A program made the position numbers and the translations under genes. Under the pieces are notes generated by a model. It had not been told where the DNA came from and searched no databases. It saw only the letters and a program-made list of their open reading frames with translations. From positions 124,001 through 188,000 of the forward strand of contig JACKLU010000001.1 of the NCBI GenBank assembly GCA_024235735.1: a DNA stretch of 64,000 nt. Direction: 5' to 3'. Positions 61,892-64,000 of the stretch are shown piece by piece. The DNA comes from Burkholderiales bacterium. Lineage in GTDB: Bacteria > Pseudomonadota > Gammaproteobacteria > Burkholderiales > Nitrosomonadaceae. Numbering within the stretch: the first letter of the stretch is position 1; every line of letters begins with the position of its first letter.

Positions 61892-63736
61892 ATGCAGGTT
61901 CAAATGTCAACACGGGCTAATGAAAAAAATACTGATAACATATTCGTAAAGAAATCGATATCGGAAAACCTGCAAAGTGAATTGCTTTCCCTGCTGATCG
62001 AAATCATTGATTTGAAAAAAATGACCGCTTTTTTTCAACCGATTATCAATCTGGTCTCGGGGAAAATCATTGGTTATGAAGGATTAATACGCGGACCTTC
62101 GAACAGCCCCTTGCACTCACCCATCTATTTGTTCCATGCCGCCAGACAATTTGGATTGTTAATGGAGCTTGAACAGCTGTGCCGCCAGATCGTGTTGAAT
62201 ACTTTTGTGCAGTTGAATCTTGAAGGTAAGCTATTCCTGAATATCAGTCCTGAGTGCTTTCTGGATGCCAGTTTTAAAGCCGAAGATACGCTTTCATACA
62301 TTCAATCCCTTGGCCTGAATCCACATCGGATTGTGATTGAACTCACTGAAAGTCAGCCTATTCTCGATTATCGTCTGATGCTTGAAGCTGTGCGTTATTA
62401 TCGGGAAGTAGGTTTGCAGGTTGCGATCGACGACCTGGGTGAAGGATTTTCCAGTCTGCGATTGTGGCTGGAATTGATGCCAGAGTACGTAAAAATCGAC
62501 AAACATTTCATCCAAAATATCAATCAGGATCCCGTCAAGCTGCAATTCGTGAAATCAATCCAGCAAATCGCGGAAAACTCGGATTCGTTGATTATTGCAG
62601 AAGGTATTGAAACACAGCCGGAATTCATGATCGTCAAAGATCTCGGCATCGCCTGCGGTCAGGGTTATTTTATTGCGCGTCCCGAACCGGTGCCAGCTGT
62701 ATCCTTATCGATTGATGTCATTAACACTCTCAATCATCGACATATTCATGTCTATCCAAATGTTTGCGCAGTCAGTCACAAAACACTGCCCGTTCTAAAG
62801 TTACTGAATATGCTGCCGCCCGTTTCTGCTGATGCTGATAATGCTGAAGTGTTTCTACGGTTCGAGGCTGATCCGGCGATTGAGGTCCTACCGGTTGTAA
62901 ATAAACAGGGTATACCGTTGGGATTGATCAATCGCAATCAATTCAATGAATGCTTTGCACGGCCTTTCGGACGTGAGCTGTATCGAAAAAAATCCTGTAC
63001 GCTATTGATGGAAGCGTCGCCATTGGTGGTTGATAAAAGCACTGATTTGTGCGAGCTGAGTAATGCGATGGTGGCGGCAGGTCCGAAACATTTATCGAAT
63101 GGCTTTATTGTCACCGATCAAGGTGTCTATTTGGGCGTAGGAACCGGACATGGACTCATACGGGAAATTACCCAGATGCAGATCACTGCCGCGCGCTACG
63201 CTAATCCGCTGACTCTTTTACCCGGGAATGTTCCAATAGATCAGCATATTGATCGGTTATTAGAAAATCAGATCAAATTCTGTGCCTGTTATTGCGATCT
63301 GGATGCTTTTAAACCTTTTAATGATGTTTACGGCTATCGTAAAGGGGATGAAATCATTCAAATCACAGCGCACGTTTTGCAGCAGGTTTGTGATTTGCAA
63401 CGTGATTTTGTCGGCCATATCGGAGGAGATGATTTCATCATTTTATTTCAGAGCCATGATTGGGAAAGCCGTTGCAATACCGCGTTGCAGATTTTTGAGC
63501 ATGAAATCAGGAAATTTTTCAAACCTGATCATCTGGCGCGGAATAGTTATATCACCATTAACCGAACCGGACAAAATACCGTTCATCCACTGATTGCACT
63601 TTCCATCGGCGCAGTGCAGATCGAACCTGGAAAATTCAATTCACATCATGAAATTTCGGCGGCTGCGGCAGTTGCCAAAAAACAGGCAAAACGTACCGCA
63701 GGCAATACGCTCTTCGTTGAACGGCGCAGCCAATAG
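61892..63736 (+). CDS. EAL-GGDEF bifunctional c-di-GMP protein
   Basis: A 614-residue cytoplasmic protein. An EAL domain (about 35-275) comes first, with YEGLIRG for the EAL loop, NISPECF, IVIELTESQP, AIDDLGEGFSSLRLW, VKIDKHFI, AEGIET and GQGYFIARP; all metal and catalytic positions look kept. A CBS-like middle region (about 310-440: AIEVLPVVNKQGIPLGLINR and NGFIVTDQGVYLGVGTGHGL) precedes a C-terminal GGDEF domain with CDLDAFKPFNDVYGYRKGDE and GHIGGDDFIILF. GGDDF is close to the active GG(D/E)EF signature. It may both make and break c-di-GMP, with the CBS pair sensing adenine nucleotides. ATG 61892 or 61904 starts it. Confidence 0.88.
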   Translation: MQVQMSTRANEKNTDNIFVKKSISENLQSELLSLLIEIIDLKKMTAFFQPIINLVSGKIIGYEGLIRGPSNSPLHSPIYLFHAARQFGLLMELEQLCRQIVLNTFVQLNLEGKLFLNISPECFLDASFKAEDTLSYIQSLGLNPHRIVIELTESQPILDYRLMLEAVRYYREVGLQVAIDDLGEGFSSLRLWLELMPEYVKIDKHFIQNINQDPVKLQFVKSIQQIAENSDSLIIAEGIETQPEFMIVKDLGIACGQGYFIARPEPVPAVSLSIDVINTLNHRHIHVYPNVCAVSHKTLPVLKLLNMLPPVSADADNAEVFLRFEADPAIEVLPVVNKQGIPLGLINRNQFNECFARPFGRELYRKKSCTLLMEASPLVVDKSTDLCELSNAMVAAGPKHLSNGFIVTDQGVYLGVGTGHGLIREITQMQITAARYANPLTLLPGNVPIDQHIDRLLENQIKFCACYCDLDAFKPFNDVYGYRKGDEIIQITAHVLQQVCDLQRDFVGHIGGDDFIILFQSHDWESRCNTALQIFEHEIRKFFKPDHLARNSYITINRTGQNTVHPLIALSIGAVQIEPGKFNSHHEISAAAAVAKKQAKRTAGNTLFVERRSQ

Positions 63737-63805
63737 AACGAAGCCGAGAAAAAGCAAAATTCGCACCAGTACATGGATGAATGGTGAAATGTCCGGGCAA
63801 CAGGA

Positions 63806-64000
63806 TTATTCCACTTTTTCCGTCAGCCGGTTGCCTTCACTTTCCAGAATCTTTCTTTCTTTCTCCAACTCAGCAATAGCGTGTTTGACTTTCTCACCGT
63901 CTATGGCCTCCGGATCGGTGTCCAGCAACTGCCGCAACTCATTTCTCTTCTTCTCCCAGTCATCCTTGCGTTGTTTCCAGCTTTCAATTTCTTCCAGTAA
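63806..64000 (-). CDS. Coiled-coil protein, C-terminal part
   Basis: A frame open to the window edge with stop TTA 63806-63808 (minus strand). The 64 residues are highly charged and heptad-like: EIESWKQRKDDWEKKRNEL, RQLLDTDPEAIDGEKVKHA and IAELEKERKILESEGNRL. This predicts a long helix or coiled coil. The N-terminal part lies outside, so the family cannot be assigned. Confidence 0.6.
   Translation of the reverse strand, partial: LLEEIESWKQRKDDWEKKRNELRQLLDTDPEAIDGEKVKHAIAELEKERKILESEGNRLTEKVE

Noticed and set aside
1..64000. CRISPR arrays, tRNA or rRNA genes
   Set aside because: No regularly spaced repeats, no tRNA-like cloverleaf with TTCGA-type arm, and no rRNA sequence were noticed on either strand; a covariance-model search would settle small tRNAs.

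Overview
The window looks like chromosomal DNA of a free-living betaproteobacterium. Gene families and protein style point towards the Nitrosomonadaceae (Nitrosomonas-like). That placement is an inference from memory: no rRNA or other decisive marker is present. I saw no tRNA, rRNA, CRISPR array or replication origin.

Layout. 1-5.0 kb is housekeeping: the hisD tail, a SpoU-type RNA methyltransferase, a small NrfJ-like periplasmic protein, uvrB and an aspartate aminotransferase. 5.0-10.7 kb holds the flagellar master regulator flhDC, split by a ~196-bp palindromic repeat, then a universal stress protein overlapping a Lon-like protease. 10.9-16.1 kb is a decayed region: a frameshifted FecI-type sigma factor, a fecR broken in two around a small lipoprotein gene, a PIN-toxin remnant, an IS3-family element with a damaged transposase, and a truncated, frameshifted RND efflux pump. 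16.5-23.8 kb carries a PII-like regulator, an unusually long pyruvate-kinase-like protein, a secreted phytase/esterase-like protein, and a fused acyltransferase resembling ornithine-lipid synthase OlsF. 24.2-26.3 kb is an IS91-family transposase with a companion tyrosine recombinase interrupted at an A7 run. 26.5-35 kb is mixed metabolism and envelope: a SRPBCC protein, an O-methyltransferase, a CobW GTPase, a CapK-like ligase, a glycosyltransferase and an MFS transporter. 35-48 kb has a matrixin-like metalloprotease, a hemerythrin protein, archease-rtcB, convergent ppx and ppk, and a di-haem cytochrome c peroxidase. 48-50.5 kb has a repeat-containing, probably exported acidic protein, a remnant of an MmeI-like restriction-modification enzyme, and a PIN-PhoH ATPase. 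50.6-57.2 kb is a one-strand lipid cluster: glycerophosphodiesterase, PlcP-like phosphoesterase, patatin, PAP2 phosphatase, glycosyltransferase and diacylglycerol kinase. 57.4-63.7 kb is a signalling block: a soluble receptor with five PAS domains, a triple-CheW protein and an EAL/GGDEF protein.

How the genes may work together. The most coherent theme is phosphorus economy. The lipid cluster could release diacylglycerol from phospholipids, glycosylate it and recycle it. Its first gene lies behind an array of four 11-bp repeats resembling PhoB sites. The OlsF-like protein, polyphosphate enzymes and PhoH protein elsewhere in the window fit the same theme. This is a hypothesis from gene content and spacing. 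The second theme is motility and c-di-GMP control: flhDC, PAS receptor, triple-CheW and EAL/GGDEF.
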